A stretch of 64,000 nt of DNA, taken from positions 115,267-179,266 of the forward strand of contig CABQKA010000003.1 of assembly GCA_902464615.1 (NCBI GenBank), read 5' to 3'. Origin of the DNA: an uncultured Prevotella sp. (GTDB taxonomy: Bacteria > Bacteroidota > Bacteroidia > Bacteroidales > Bacteroidaceae). The notes under the pieces were generated by a model. It did not search any database. It worked only from the letters and a program-made list of their open reading frames with translations, and was not told where the DNA came from. Position numbers and translations under genes: made by a program. Of this stretch, positions 42,526 to 50,986 are shown piece by piece (the stretch's first letter is position 1; every line of letters begins with the position of its first letter).

Positions 42526-45500
42526 TCAATCATTTTCTAACTGCACCGCCTTCGTGCGGCGCGCCGTCGACCCCCTGAAGCAAAGCCAATAGGCACAGGG
42601 CAGTGTCGTAAGGAGGAAAACCATCGTGATGAGCGTGCCGTAGCAAATGACCGTACCCATAGGCATCCACAGTCCGCTGCCGCCCAGTATCATCGGGATG
42701 ACGCCCATCGACGCGGCGGCCGAGGTCAGGAAGATGGGACGCATACGGCGGCAGGCCGACTGGTAGATGGCTTCACGCACATGGAGATGCTTCGTGCGGC
42801 GCAGCTCTTCGGCGTAGTCGAACATGATGATGCCGTTGCGCACGATGATGCCCATCAGGGCCACGATGCCGAGGAAGCACGTCACGCCGAAATCCACGCC
42901 CTGCGCGAGCACGCCGATTGCCGTGCCGAACAGGCAGAGCGAGAGGCAGACGAAGATGAGCAGCGACTGTCCCACCTGCTTGAAGTGGGCGATGAGGACG
43001 AAAAGGATGACGACGGCGGCCACTGCCAGTCCGGCCAGGATGGGCGGCATTTTTTCCTGCGTGTCCTCCATCTCGCCGCCCGGGGTCACTACGGTGCGGG
43101 GCGACAGGTGGAGCGAAGGGAGCTGCGACTGGATGCGCGCCATCTGCTCCATGCCGTTCTCGCCGCGGCGAAGGTCGGCGCAGACGCTGACCGTATATAC
43201 GCCGTTGCGGCGCACGAGCTGTCCGTCCTTCCACACGGGGCGCACCTCTGCCACCTGGCGCAAGGGGACGCTGGCCAGTCCCGCCGCGGCGGGTATCATT
43301 TCGCCCTCCAGGTCCGTGGGCCGGGCGCTGTCGGCGCGTTCGCTCTTCAGAATCACCTGGCGCTCGTCGTCGCCTTCCCACACACTGGCCACGGGCAGTC
43401 CGCTGCCGTAGCGCAAGGCCAGCGTCGCCTCCAGCGCGGCGTTGCTCACGCCCAGACGGGAAGCCTCGTCCTCCTTCAGCCTGACGGCGGCGGCCGGCTG
43501 CGGATCTTCCAGGTCCGTGTGGGCCAGGATAAGCTCGGGCATCCCGCGCATCAGGGCCAGCAGCTTGCCGGCGTCGCGCCGCAGGGTGTCGAGGTCACTG
43601 CCGCTCAGGCGGAACTCGACGGGATAGACGGCCTCGCTGTAAGAGAGCTGCTTGAAACGGATGCGGGCCTGCGGAAACGCGCCGGAGAGGACGGGGGTGT
43701 ACTTGTCCAGAAGTTCCACCGTGGCTTCCGTGCCCGTCGTGTTGACGATGAACTGCGCGTAGTTCTGTCCGGCTATCTGCGGGGCGTAGCTTGTCTGGAA
43801 GCGGGGCGAGGCGCAGCCCTTGAACGAGGCCACGCTGACTACGCGGGGGTCGTGCCGCAGGATGTGCTCCACGCTGTCGGCCACGGCGGCTGTCTGCGGC
43901 AGAGCCGTCCCCGTGGGCAGGTATATCTCTACGGCAAACTGGTTGCGGTCGGCGTTGGGCATCACCCGCTGGGGCAGCTTGCCGACGAGCCATGCGCCCA
44001 CGGCCACAGAGGCCACGCCCACGGCCACCGTGCTCTTGGGCCAGCGGAAGCAGAAGGCGATGAGCCGTTCATAGCCGCGCTGCAGGAGGTCGAGGAAAGA
44101 GAACGACTTGCCGCCCGTCTGCAAGGGCTTGCGGATGAACCAGAACTGGAGGAAGGGGACCAGCATCGTGGCCACCAGCAGCGAGACGCCCAATATCAGG
44201 GTGATGGCCCAGGGGAACGTGTCCAGGAAGTCGCGCACCATGCCCGTCGTCGTAATCAGGAAGGGGAAGAACGTAACGCTGATGGCCAGCGTGGCCGAAA
44301 GGATGGACTTGAAGAAGTGGGTCGCACTTTCTACGGAAGCCCGCCAGCGCGACATGCCTTCGCCCAGTTTCTCCAGATAGTTGTCGATGATGACAATGGA
44401 GTTGTCTACAATCATGCCGAGCGTCACGATGAGCGCTGCCAGCGAGACGGTGTTCAGCTCGAAGTCGAACCCGTAGAGCAGGCCCAGCGAGATGAATATG
44501 GTGATGGGGATGGTCGAGGCGGCCACCAGCGCCACGCGCAGCGGCAACAGCAGCACGACCACGATGACCACGGCCGCAATGGCGATGAGCAGTTCCTTGA
44601 GGAAATTGGCGACGCTGTCGCCCACCACCTGGCTCTGGTCCGTGATGCGGAAGATGTCTACCTCCTCGGGCAACTCCTCGCGCTCGAAGGCCTCGAGCAC
44701 CTTGTTCACCTCGCGCCCCATGGCCACGATGTCCTTCCCCTGCTTCATCTCGACGGACAGCAGGAGACACTTCTTGCCGTTGTTCGTAATGTAGCTGTCC
44801 GGCTCGGGATATTCGCGGACCACGCGGGCAATGTCCTTCAGACGGACCACGCGGCCCTGGCCGTCGGCATAGACCACCTGTTGCTGCACGTCATAGAGCG
44901 TGTTGAGCGAACGGTCCACATAGACGGGCGTCAGCGTGCTGTCTGTCTTCAGCCGTCCGCCGCTGGCCACCAGTCCCTTTTGCATCAGGGTGAGGGCTAC
45001 TTCCCGTTCGCCCAGCCCGTATTGCGACAGGCGGCCGGCGTCGAGGTAGACGGCTATCTGCTCGTCCCGCATCCCGCTGACCGACATCCGGCCCACGCTG
45101 GGAATGCACCGCAGGCGGTCCTGCAGGCGGTCCATGTAGTCGTCCAGCTCGCGGTACGTCTTCTCCCCGCTTTCCATCGTGATGAGCAGGGCGGAGGTGT
45201 CGCCGAAATCGTCCATCACGGCCAGGGCCGCCACGTTGGCCGGCAGCTGTGCCTTGAAGGCGCTGACGCCGTGCTTGAACTTGCTCCAGAAGGCGTCCTT
45301 GTCCTTCACCTCGTCGTTCAGCTGCACCTGTATGTAGACTATGCCGTCGCGACACTTGGAAAAGGTCTTCTCCTTCTTCACTTCCTTGTACGAGAAGATG
45401 TACTCTTCGAGCGGCTTGGCCACCTGCTCGGCCATCTCCTGCGCCGTGTTGCCCGGAGCGGCGGCCACGACAATGCCCTGGCGGATGGTGAAGTCGGGAA

Positions 45501-45615
45501 ACTCGTTCTTGCGCATGTGGGGCAGGCTGTATATGCCGAAAGCCATGAGGCAGGCCACCAGCAGTATGACTATCTGCCGGTAGTGCATGGCCCATTCCAC
45601 AAAATTCCGTTTCAT
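42526..45615 (-). CDS. RND multidrug efflux permease (AcrB type)
   Basis: At 1029 residues this has the full AcrB layout: a first membrane helix, two large periplasmic loops and two six-helix bundles. The helix-4 block GMIVDNSIVIIDN has a single Asp-Asn pair where AcrB has Asp-Asp, common in other RND branches. The gene overlaps the adaptor by 4 bases. It would export hydrophobic toxins by proton exchange; the substrate is unknown. Confidence 0.93.
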   Translation of the reverse strand: MKRNFVEWAMHYRQIVILLVACLMAFGIYSLPHMRKNEFPDFTIRQGIVVAAAPGNTAQEMAEQVAKPLEEYIFSYKEVKKEKTFSKCRDGIVYIQVQLNDEVKDKDAFWSKFKHGVSAFKAQLPANVAALAVMDDFGDTSALLITMESGEKTYRELDDYMDRLQDRLRCIPSVGRMSVSGMRDEQIAVYLDAGRLSQYGLGEREVALTLMQKGLVASGGRLKTDSTLTPVYVDRSLNTLYDVQQQVVYADGQGRVVRLKDIARVVREYPEPDSYITNNGKKCLLLSVEMKQGKDIVAMGREVNKVLEAFEREELPEEVDIFRITDQSQVVGDSVANFLKELLIAIAAVVIVVVLLLPLRVALVAASTIPITIFISLGLLYGFDFELNTVSLAALIVTLGMIVDNSIVIIDNYLEKLGEGMSRWRASVESATHFFKSILSATLAISVTFFPFLITTTGMVRDFLDTFPWAITLILGVSLLVATMLVPFLQFWFIRKPLQTGGKSFSFLDLLQRGYERLIAFCFRWPKSTVAVGVASVAVGAWLVGKLPQRVMPNADRNQFAVEIYLPTGTALPQTAAVADSVEHILRHDPRVVSVASFKGCASPRFQTSYAPQIAGQNYAQFIVNTTGTEATVELLDKYTPVLSGAFPQARIRFKQLSYSEAVYPVEFRLSGSDLDTLRRDAGKLLALMRGMPELILAHTDLEDPQPAAAVRLKEDEASRLGVSNAALEATLALRYGSGLPVASVWEGDDERQVILKSERADSARPTDLEGEMIPAAAGLASVPLRQVAEVRPVWKDGQLVRRNGVYTVSVCADLRRGENGMEQMARIQSQLPSLHLSPRTVVTPGGEMEDTQEKMPPILAGLAVAAVVILFVLIAHFKQVGQSLLIFVCLSLCLFGTAIGVLAQGVDFGVTCFLGIVALMGIIVRNGIIMFDYAEELRRTKHLHVREAIYQSACRRMRPIFLTSAAASMGVIPMILGGSGLWMPMGTVICYGTLITMVFLLTTLPCAYWLCFRGSTARRTKAVQLEND

Positions 45616-46640
45616 AGGCTCACCTCCGTTCCTTCACACACTTTCTGCTGGCCTTCCACGATGACGCTGTCCGCGGCGGACAGTCCGGAACGCACTTCCA
45701 CACCCTCGGCCACATAGCGGCCGCACGTCACGGCGCGGCGGCGGGCTTTCCCGCCTTTCACTACCCAGACGAACGTGCGGTTCTGCTCATCCAGCTGCAC
45801 CACGCCGGCCGGCAGCACGCAAGCCGCCCCTTCGGCGGGGGTGGAGGCGAGCAGCGCCACGTCGGCCACCATGCCGGGCAACAGGCCCTCCGGCCGGCCC
45901 TCCACGCGCAGCTTCACGTCGTAGGAGCGGGACAGCGAGTGGGCCACGACGCCCTTCTCCACGACGCGGGCCGCGAAGGTGCGTCCGCCCAAGGCCTGCA
46001 CCGTCACGCGGGCCTGCTGCCCCACGGCGATGCGGCCCATCTCGGCCTCAGGGACGGCCACGCGCACTTTCAAGACGTCGGCCGTCACCAGGCTGGCCAC
46101 GGGAATGCCGGGGGCGACGTTCTGCCCCACCTCTACGTTCTTTTCCGCTATCCTGCCCGAAAAGGGCGCGTAGAGCTTGCAGTCGGCCAGCTGCTTCGCG
46201 GCGATGCGTTCGGCCGCACGGGCCTGCTCCAGCCGGCTTTGTGCCTCTACCCACTTGATTTCCGGCAGGCTACCCTTGTCGTGCAGCACCTTCATGCGCT
46301 GCCAGGCGTCTTCCGCCTGCCTGAGGGTGGCCTGCGCCAGATTATGGCTTTCGCGGAGCGAGGTGGGGTCGAGCGTGGCCACCAACTGTCCGCGGCGCAC
46401 TTCCTGTCCTAAACCGACGTGGACCGACTTCACCGTGCCGCTCGTGGCAAAGCTCAGCGGTGTGCCGTTTTCTTCCTCCACTGTTCCGGGATAGCCCGGA
46501 CCGGCGGGGGCAGCTTCGCGGACGGCAGCCGCCACTTTCACCCGTACCGGCTGCGGACGCTCCGCACGGTCTTCCTTGCCCTGGCAGGCCGTCAACAGCA
46601 GCAGCGCGGGCAACATCTTCATCCATTGTTTCGTTTTCAT
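45612..46640 (-). CDS. RND periplasmic adaptor (membrane fusion) lipoprotein
   Basis: A 342-residue adaptor with lipobox LLTACQG at its N-terminus, so it should be lipid-anchored. It shows the lipoyl halves (GLGQEVRRGQLVATLDPTS and KNVEVGQNVAPGIPVASLV), a short coiled coil between them, and the beta-barrel and membrane-proximal domains. First gene of the adaptor-pump-channel operon, divergent from an AraC-type regulator. Confidence 0.93.
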   Translation of the reverse strand: MKTKQWMKMLPALLLLTACQGKEDRAERPQPVRVKVAAAVREAAPAGPGYPGTVEEENGTPLSFATSGTVKSVHVGLGQEVRRGQLVATLDPTSLRESHNLAQATLRQAEDAWQRMKVLHDKGSLPEIKWVEAQSRLEQARAAERIAAKQLADCKLYAPFSGRIAEKNVEVGQNVAPGIPVASLVTADVLKVRVAVPEAEMGRIAVGQQARVTVQALGGRTFAARVVEKGVVAHSLSRSYDVKLRVEGRPEGLLPGMVADVALLASTPAEGAACVLPAGVVQLDEQNRTFVWVVKGGKARRRAVTCGRYVAEGVEVRSGLSAADSVIVEGQQKVCEGTEVSL

Positions 46641-46847
46641 ACGTTGGGTCCTTTTGGGAATTTCGGCACAAAGAAACTACCCGGCACACGGAAACAGGCC
46701 GTTACCGCTTCGGCAAAAGTGTGCTGTTTTCGCCTTGACGACTTAAACGGGGAATTATGGAATAGTATCCACACCGATTGGACAAACGGACTGTCGCTTT
46801 TTTCGCATTCCTTTGCAGAAAAAGAAACGTTACACACAGCACACGCC

Positions 46848-47756
46848 ATGATAACTCTGAAAAAAGCGAACCTCGCAGACCCGAAACTCCAGAAACTGGC
46901 CATCTACAACGACGGCGAACTGGCCCTGGGCAGCTCCGACCTGCACGACCTCTCTTCCCAATATCCCTCCCCCGTACAGACGGAAATCTACCTCATCGTG
47001 CTCATCGACAAGGGCAAAGCAAATGTCCTCCTGAACGGCAGCATGCTCACCGCGCAAAAGGACAACCTGCTTATCTGTCCGCCGGACAACATTATCGAAC
47101 ACGGAATGACGAGCCTCGACTTCCGGCGCCGCTTCATGCTGGTCACCGCCGCCTACGTGCAGCGCATACTCCCCGTGCCCGACGCCTGGAACCTCCGCGT
47201 GCTCACCAACGAGACCCCCGTGCGCACGCTCCAGCCGCAAGAGGCCACGCTCTTCCGCCAATACCACGACCTGCTCTGCTCCAAGGTGAGGCAAGACCCG
47301 CCCGCACCCAAGAAAATCATCGACACGCTGATGCTGGCCTTCGTCTACGACATGCAGTATTGCCTGAGCCAAACCGTCAACAAGACGAAGCACTCCTACA
47401 CTTCAGGCGAGACCCTCTTCCGCCGCTTCGTCGGACTCCTCGACAGCGCCTACCCCAAACCGCGCTCCGTCGCCTACTACGCCGGCCAGCTCAACGTGAC
47501 ACCCAAATATCTCTCCGCCGTCTGCAAGCATAATTGCGGACAGCGGCCCTCGGAACTCATAGACCGGTACGTGACGAAGGATATCGACTACCTGTTGAAG
47601 CACACGCAGTACAGCATCAAGGAAATTGCCTGCGAACTGGATTTTTCCAATCTTTCCTTTTTCGGGAAATACGTGAAGAAGCATTTCGGCATGTCGCCCA
47701 AATCTTACCGCGAACACATCGCCGACCACATCGCCGAAAAAGGGACGTCGCTATGA
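46848..47756 (+). CDS. AraC-family regulator divergent from the RND operon
   Basis: The 302-residue protein has a small N-terminal cupin-like domain (NLLICPPDNIIEHG) and a C-terminal AraC domain with YAGQLNVTPKYLSAVCK and IKEIACELDFSNLSFFGKYV. I start at ATG 46848; the longer upstream frame reads through the intergenic region. The 207-base divergent intergenic stretch suggests it controls the efflux operon, itself or both. Confidence 0.88.
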   Translation: MITLKKANLADPKLQKLAIYNDGELALGSSDLHDLSSQYPSPVQTEIYLIVLIDKGKANVLLNGSMLTAQKDNLLICPPDNIIEHGMTSLDFRRRFMLVTAAYVQRILPVPDAWNLRVLTNETPVRTLQPQEATLFRQYHDLLCSKVRQDPPAPKKIIDTLMLAFVYDMQYCLSQTVNKTKHSYTSGETLFRRFVGLLDSAYPKPRSVAYYAGQLNVTPKYLSAVCKHNCGQRPSELIDRYVTKDIDYLLKHTQYSIKEIACELDFSNLSFFGKYVKKHFGMSPKSYREHIADHIAEKGTSL

Positions 47757-47803
47757 CCCTTCCCGCACCCGAAAAACAGGCCGGAAACGGGAAAAAAAGG
47801 CAC

Positions 47804-47864
47804 AAAAAAAGGGATACCGCCGTATCCCAACCTTGTTAACCTTAAATCTAATACTATGAAAAAC
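47804..47864 (-). ncRNA. Short RNA transcription unit (Bacteroidales-1-like candidate)
   Basis: On the minus strand a consensus promoter is followed by about 60 bases: an AU-rich leader (TTTTTCATAGTATTAG then ATTTAAGGTTAACAAGG), then a GGGATAC/GTATCCC hairpin and seven T residues. That is a complete small-RNA gene with start and intrinsic stop and no good reading frame. Similar promoter-leader-terminator units occur in many Bacteroidales genomes, and from memory it resembles the Bacteroidales-1 class; this needs a covariance search. The 5' end is estimated from the promoter. It lies between AraC and the HU-like gene. Confidence 0.6.
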
Positions 47865-47870
47865 ACACGG

Positions 47871-47901
47871 CAAAGATACGGAGAATCTCATTCATACCAA
47901 A
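47871..47901 (-). promoter_or_regulatory. Near-perfect promoter of the short RNA
   Basis: Minus-strand TATCTTTG (47871-47878) is preceded at exactly 19 bases by TTTG (47898-47901), the best -33/-7 pair in the window. Confidence 0.75.
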
Positions 47902-48106
47902 CATATCGGACGATTATTTTTCTGTATTACGCTTTTTCAACGTTTGGAATACATATTTGTAATGTAAATATTTCAAATATCACCTGTCAGAAGGGGCCAA
48001 TTTACGGGGATAAGGCCCGCAGAGGCGCCGCCTGCCTCCGTCCGCACGGGGACAGGGAGACAGGCGGCGCGCCGTCAGCTTCGCGGGAGCGTTCCCGGGC
48101 GGTGCG

Positions 48107-48529
48107 TCATGGCTCGGAGGGCTCGGCCACCTCGGGGACCGACTCGCCCTGCCGCACGAAGCGGATGCCGGCCTGGCCCTGTGCCAGACGCGAACGCAGG
48201 CGGCTGCTCATCGTGAAGCGCACGCGCAGGTGCTCGATGGTGTCGGCCGTCACCTCCTCGGCCGTCTCGCAGGGCCGGCCCGAGAGGGTCAGGCGGAAGG
48301 AGCCGACGTCGCCCAGCCGCACGCTGTTGCCGTCGCGCAGGCAGAAGAGTATCTGCTCCTGGAGGGCGGAGAGGACGGCCTTGATGTCGTGCTCCGTCAC
48401 GGTGCAGGTGGCGGCTATCTTCTCGGCAATGTCCTCCAGCTGCAACGGCTTCACGGGGGCCGCCTGTGCGTACCACTTGGACTGCTTCGTAATCGGGTTC
48501 TTCTTCACGGTGGGAATGTAGGTAATCAT
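48107..48529 (-). CDS. HU-like DNA-binding protein
   Basis: A 140-residue protein of the DNABII/HU type found in Bacteroidota. Its core has LEDIAEKIAATCTVTEHDIKAVLSAL, then VRLGDVGSFRLTLSGRP (the HU beta-arm base) and a C-terminal Arg-rich strand. The N-terminus YIPTVKKNPITKQSKWYAQ is typical of this subfamily. It likely bends or coats DNA or RNA. Start taken at 48529. A minus-strand TACCTTTG at 48607-48614 is its probable promoter. Confidence 0.88.
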   Translation of the reverse strand: MITYIPTVKKNPITKQSKWYAQAAPVKPLQLEDIAEKIAATCTVTEHDIKAVLSALQEQILFCLRDGNSVRLGDVGSFRLTLSGRPCETAEEVTADTIEHLRVRFTMSSRLRSRLAQGQAGIRFVRQGESVPEVAEPSEP

Positions 48530-48890
48530 GGCTGTTGTACTTTTAATGGTTAGTGAATGGGTTGACTGTCGCGCCCGCCGTTCCCGGGAATCGCCGGCGG
48601 ACAATGCAAAGGTACGGCCACCGGCGGCGGCGCTGCGCCTTTATGGTGCATAAGGAGGGGGCCGCCGACGCTTTTTTCCGACGCTACGGGCCACGCCGTC
48701 AACCGGTTGCGGAAAAAAACGGGGCGTGCGGAAAAAAATTGGAAAAAAACGGGCCGTGCCATTTTACTTTTGCCCCTTCGCCGGGTCATTACATACAAAG
48801 CCCGCGCGGCCGGGCGGACCGGAAACGGCGCCGCGCCGCGCGGCACGTCCAGGCACACTTTTTCTACACAACCATAAAAACCGAAGAAAA
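48530..48890. promoter_or_regulatory. Divergent promoter region with a 30-bp-spaced direct repeat
   Basis: This 361-base gap holds the minus-strand TACCTTTG (48607-48614) for the HU-like gene and a plus-strand TACTTTTG (48765-48772) for the Spy-like gene. Just upstream of the latter, a 19-base direct repeat (48711-48729 and 48741-48759, 18 of 19 identical, 30 bases apart) has the placement of an activator site. Confidence 0.6.
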
Positions 48891-49328
48891 ATGAAACACG
48901 TCTTCAGAACTTTGCTGCTGGCCCTCTCACTGGCCACCTTCAGCACGCTGCCGGCACAAAACGCCCGGCAACGCCTCACCCGCGAACAGCTGGCCGAAAA
49001 GCAGGCCCGCCACATCTCCGAACAACTGGCCATGGACGACAAGACGAGCCAGCGCTTCATAGAAACCTACTGCCAGCAGCAGCGCGAAATCTGGGCGCTG
49101 CGGAAGGAAATGCCCCGACAGAACCGCCGCCCGCAGACCGACAAGGAAGCGGAGCAGGCCATGAAGGGCCGCTTCGAGCGCAGCCGGAAACTGCTGGAGC
49201 TGCGCGAGAAATACTACGGGATATACAGCAAATTCCTCACCCAAAAACAGATACAGCGCGTCTACACGCTAGAGAAGCAGATGATGGGCCGCTTTCTGAA
49301 AAAGAAGCGCCCGGCCCGCAGGCAGTAG
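48891..49328 (+). CDS. Spy/CpxP-like periplasmic protein
   Basis: A 145-residue, mostly helical, charged protein with a signal peptide ending TLPAQN. The mature part has the layout of Spy/CpxP-like proteins: an LTxxQ-like segment near LTREQLAEKQ, and a second helix pair ending FLTQKQIQRVYTLEKQM. Spy-like proteins act as periplasmic chaperones or envelope stress modulators. The Arg/Lys-rich end is notable. Function is assigned by resemblance only. Confidence 0.65.
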   Translation: MKHVFRTLLLALSLATFSTLPAQNARQRLTREQLAEKQARHISEQLAMDDKTSQRFIETYCQQQREIWALRKEMPRQNRRPQTDKEAEQAMKGRFERSRKLLELREKYYGIYSKFLTQKQIQRVYTLEKQMMGRFLKKKRPARRQ

Positions 49329-49349
49329 ACCCTGCGCCCGGTGACGGCG

Positions 49350-49396
49350 AAGGCCGGCAGGAGGAAACGGAACATTTCCTCCCGCCGGCCTTTTTT
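49350..49396 (+). terminator. Intrinsic terminator after the Spy-like gene
   Basis: An 18-base stem with one mismatch (49350-49367 with 49375-49392) closes a 7-base loop and runs into T residues. Confidence 0.85.
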
Positions 49397-49456
49397 CTAC
49401 CCTGCCGGCACGCCCCCCGCGCAAGTCCGGGACGGGCGGTAAAGGGGCGGCGCGGT

Positions 49457-49825
49457 TCAGGCCGTGGCGTCCGCGCGGAGCGGGAGGCGGCGGCAGTAGC
49501 GCTCGCACTGCTGGCGGATGTCGTAGCCCAGCATGGCGCCGAGGATGAAGTCCTCTTCGGCCGAAAGGCGGTGGAGCGGTTTGTGGGCAAAGGTGGCGAC
49601 GACACGCAGGCAGGCCTCGTGGCCGAAGTAGAGGTTTACCTTGCCCTGCCCCACGGGTTGCTCCAGCCAGCCGATGCCCTGGCCGTCGAGGCGTTCGCGC
49701 AGCAGGGCGGCGCAGGCCGGGCACGTGGTGCAGAGCACCAGGGAGCGCACCCCCTTGCGGTACTCGTAAATCTGGTGCAGGAAGAGCTTCAGCGAACCGA
49801 AGCGGGCGAAGTCGTCGGCTCCCAT
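49457..49825 (-). CDS. DUF2023 family protein
   Basis: A 122-residue protein resembling DUF2023, a family found beside flavodoxin in Bacteroidota. Blocks include LKLFLHQIYEYRKGVRSLVL, a Cys pair in TTCPAC, and VNLYFGHEACL. Function unknown. It starts 4 bases after the flavodoxin stop, so the two are co-translated, and a partner or maturation role for flavodoxin is possible. Confidence 0.8.
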   Translation of the reverse strand: MGADDFARFGSLKLFLHQIYEYRKGVRSLVLCTTCPACAALLRERLDGQGIGWLEQPVGQGKVNLYFGHEACLRVVATFAHKPLHRLSAEEDFILGAMLGYDIRQQCERYCRRLPLRADATA

Positions 49826-49829
49826 GGCG

Positions 49830-50333
49830 TCAGCCCTCCATCTCCTGCCGCAGCTGCGCGCACCACGCCGCGAGGCGGCCTTCCGTCTGTTCGGGCGCCG
49901 CGTCGTCGACGGCCAGGCCCACGAAGCGCCCGCCCCGGCATGCGGGGGAATCCGTCGCGCCGTATCCCTCCGCGTCGCAGGCGCCGATAAACGTGCAGCC
50001 CGTCTCCTGCAAGGCGTCGTAAATTTGCCCCAGCGCGCCGCAGAACGTGTCGGGGTAGGAATCGCTGTCGCCGCAGCCGAAAAGGGCCACGCGCTTGCCC
50101 GGGAGGCCGGCCGCACGCAGGCCGTCGAGGAAGTCGTACCAGTCGTCCTGCAGGTCGCCACAGCCCCAGGTGGAGGAGCCGAGCAGGAGGACGTCGTAGT
50201 CCGCGGCGGCCGAAGCCGGCGTGCGGCCCACGTCGTGCACATCGGCCGCATCCACGCCCAGCGCCGCGGCCACACTGGCAGCGACGGACTCGGTGTTGCC
50301 CGTCGTGCTGCCGTAAAAGATTCCAGTTTTCAT
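49830..50333 (-). CDS. fldA: Flavodoxin
   Basis: A 167-residue long-chain flavodoxin that binds FMN as a low-potential electron carrier. The phosphate loop GSTTGNTES lies at residues 8-16; the flavin-stacking loops GSSTWGCG and GCGDSDSYPDTFC follow, with the usual later insertion. It could supply electrons to radical enzymes such as NrdG. A minus-strand TTACTTTG at 50429-50436 is a possible promoter. It borders the putative replication origin. Confidence 0.95.
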   Translation of the reverse strand: MKTGIFYGSTTGNTESVAASVAAALGVDAADVHDVGRTPASAAADYDVLLLGSSTWGCGDLQDDWYDFLDGLRAAGLPGKRVALFGCGDSDSYPDTFCGALGQIYDALQETGCTFIGACDAEGYGATDSPACRGGRFVGLAVDDAAPEQTEGRLAAWCAQLRQEMEG

Positions 50334-50469
50334 GCTTTCTTTCTTTTTTCAGGTTCTACATGGATGGATTCAGGCCGGCGGCGGGCGGCGCTACTCCCCG
50401 GAGCGCGTCCCCCTACCGGCCGGCGATGCAAAGTAAGGGCTTTCCGCAGGCCGCCGCAATACCCACTTC

Positions 50470-50895
50470 GGGGGATTTTCCACATGTACGGTCTTTCTAC
50501 TTATTAAATAGGTTTTCTTTATTTGAAAAAGAATGGAAAAAAGTATGATGGTGATGATAGGCAGTGGATACGGTGGAAACTTTACGGGCCAGAAATTTGG
50601 CCATTTCGTTGTCCACATTCTGTCCACGGAAAGCGCGCCTTTTATCCACCGGCCCGGACGGGCCCGGCGGCGGTGGCTTTGAGAGAGATAGCCGGCGGCG
50701 GCGGTGCGTTGTGCACAGGGTGTGGAAAAACGTGACGTGGACAGGAAAACGCGCCGCCGGCGGTGGGTAAATGGTGGAGAAACGGTGGGGACAGGCGGGG
50801 AAAGCGGTGGGCAAACCACACGGGCCGGCAGCAGGGGCGCGGCGTAGGTTTTCCCGCCGTTTTCCCCCGTTTTTCCACAGGGTTGTCCACGGCGC
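50470..50895. other. Candidate chromosomal replication origin (DnaA-box cluster)
   Basis: In this gene-free stretch I find nine 9-mers close to the DnaA box TTWTNCACA. TTTTCCACA occurs at 50476, at 50871 and on the minus strand at 50721-50729. TTGTCCACA is at 50609, TTGTGCACA at 50709 and TTATCCACC at 50642. TTGTCCACG is at 50883, and CTGTCCACG at 50620 and, reversed, at 50736-50744. An AT-rich segment adjoins them. By eye, samples to the right have more G than C on the plus strand and samples to the left have C equal or in excess, the change expected at an origin. dnaA is not in the window, which is common in this phylum. Confidence 0.6.
50491..50545. other. AT-rich candidate unwinding element
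   Basis: About 55 bases are far richer in A and T (TTATTAAATAGG, TTTCTTTATTTG) than the GC-rich surroundings and lie next to the first DnaA box. This fits a duplex-unwinding element. Confidence 0.5.
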
Positions 50896-50986
50896 GGCGG
50901 GGCGTCGGCGGGGGATGGAAAAAGGTCCGCCCCCCTGTGCCGCGGACGGCACGGGAGGGCGGGCGGAAAGCCGGGCGCGGGGCGGC

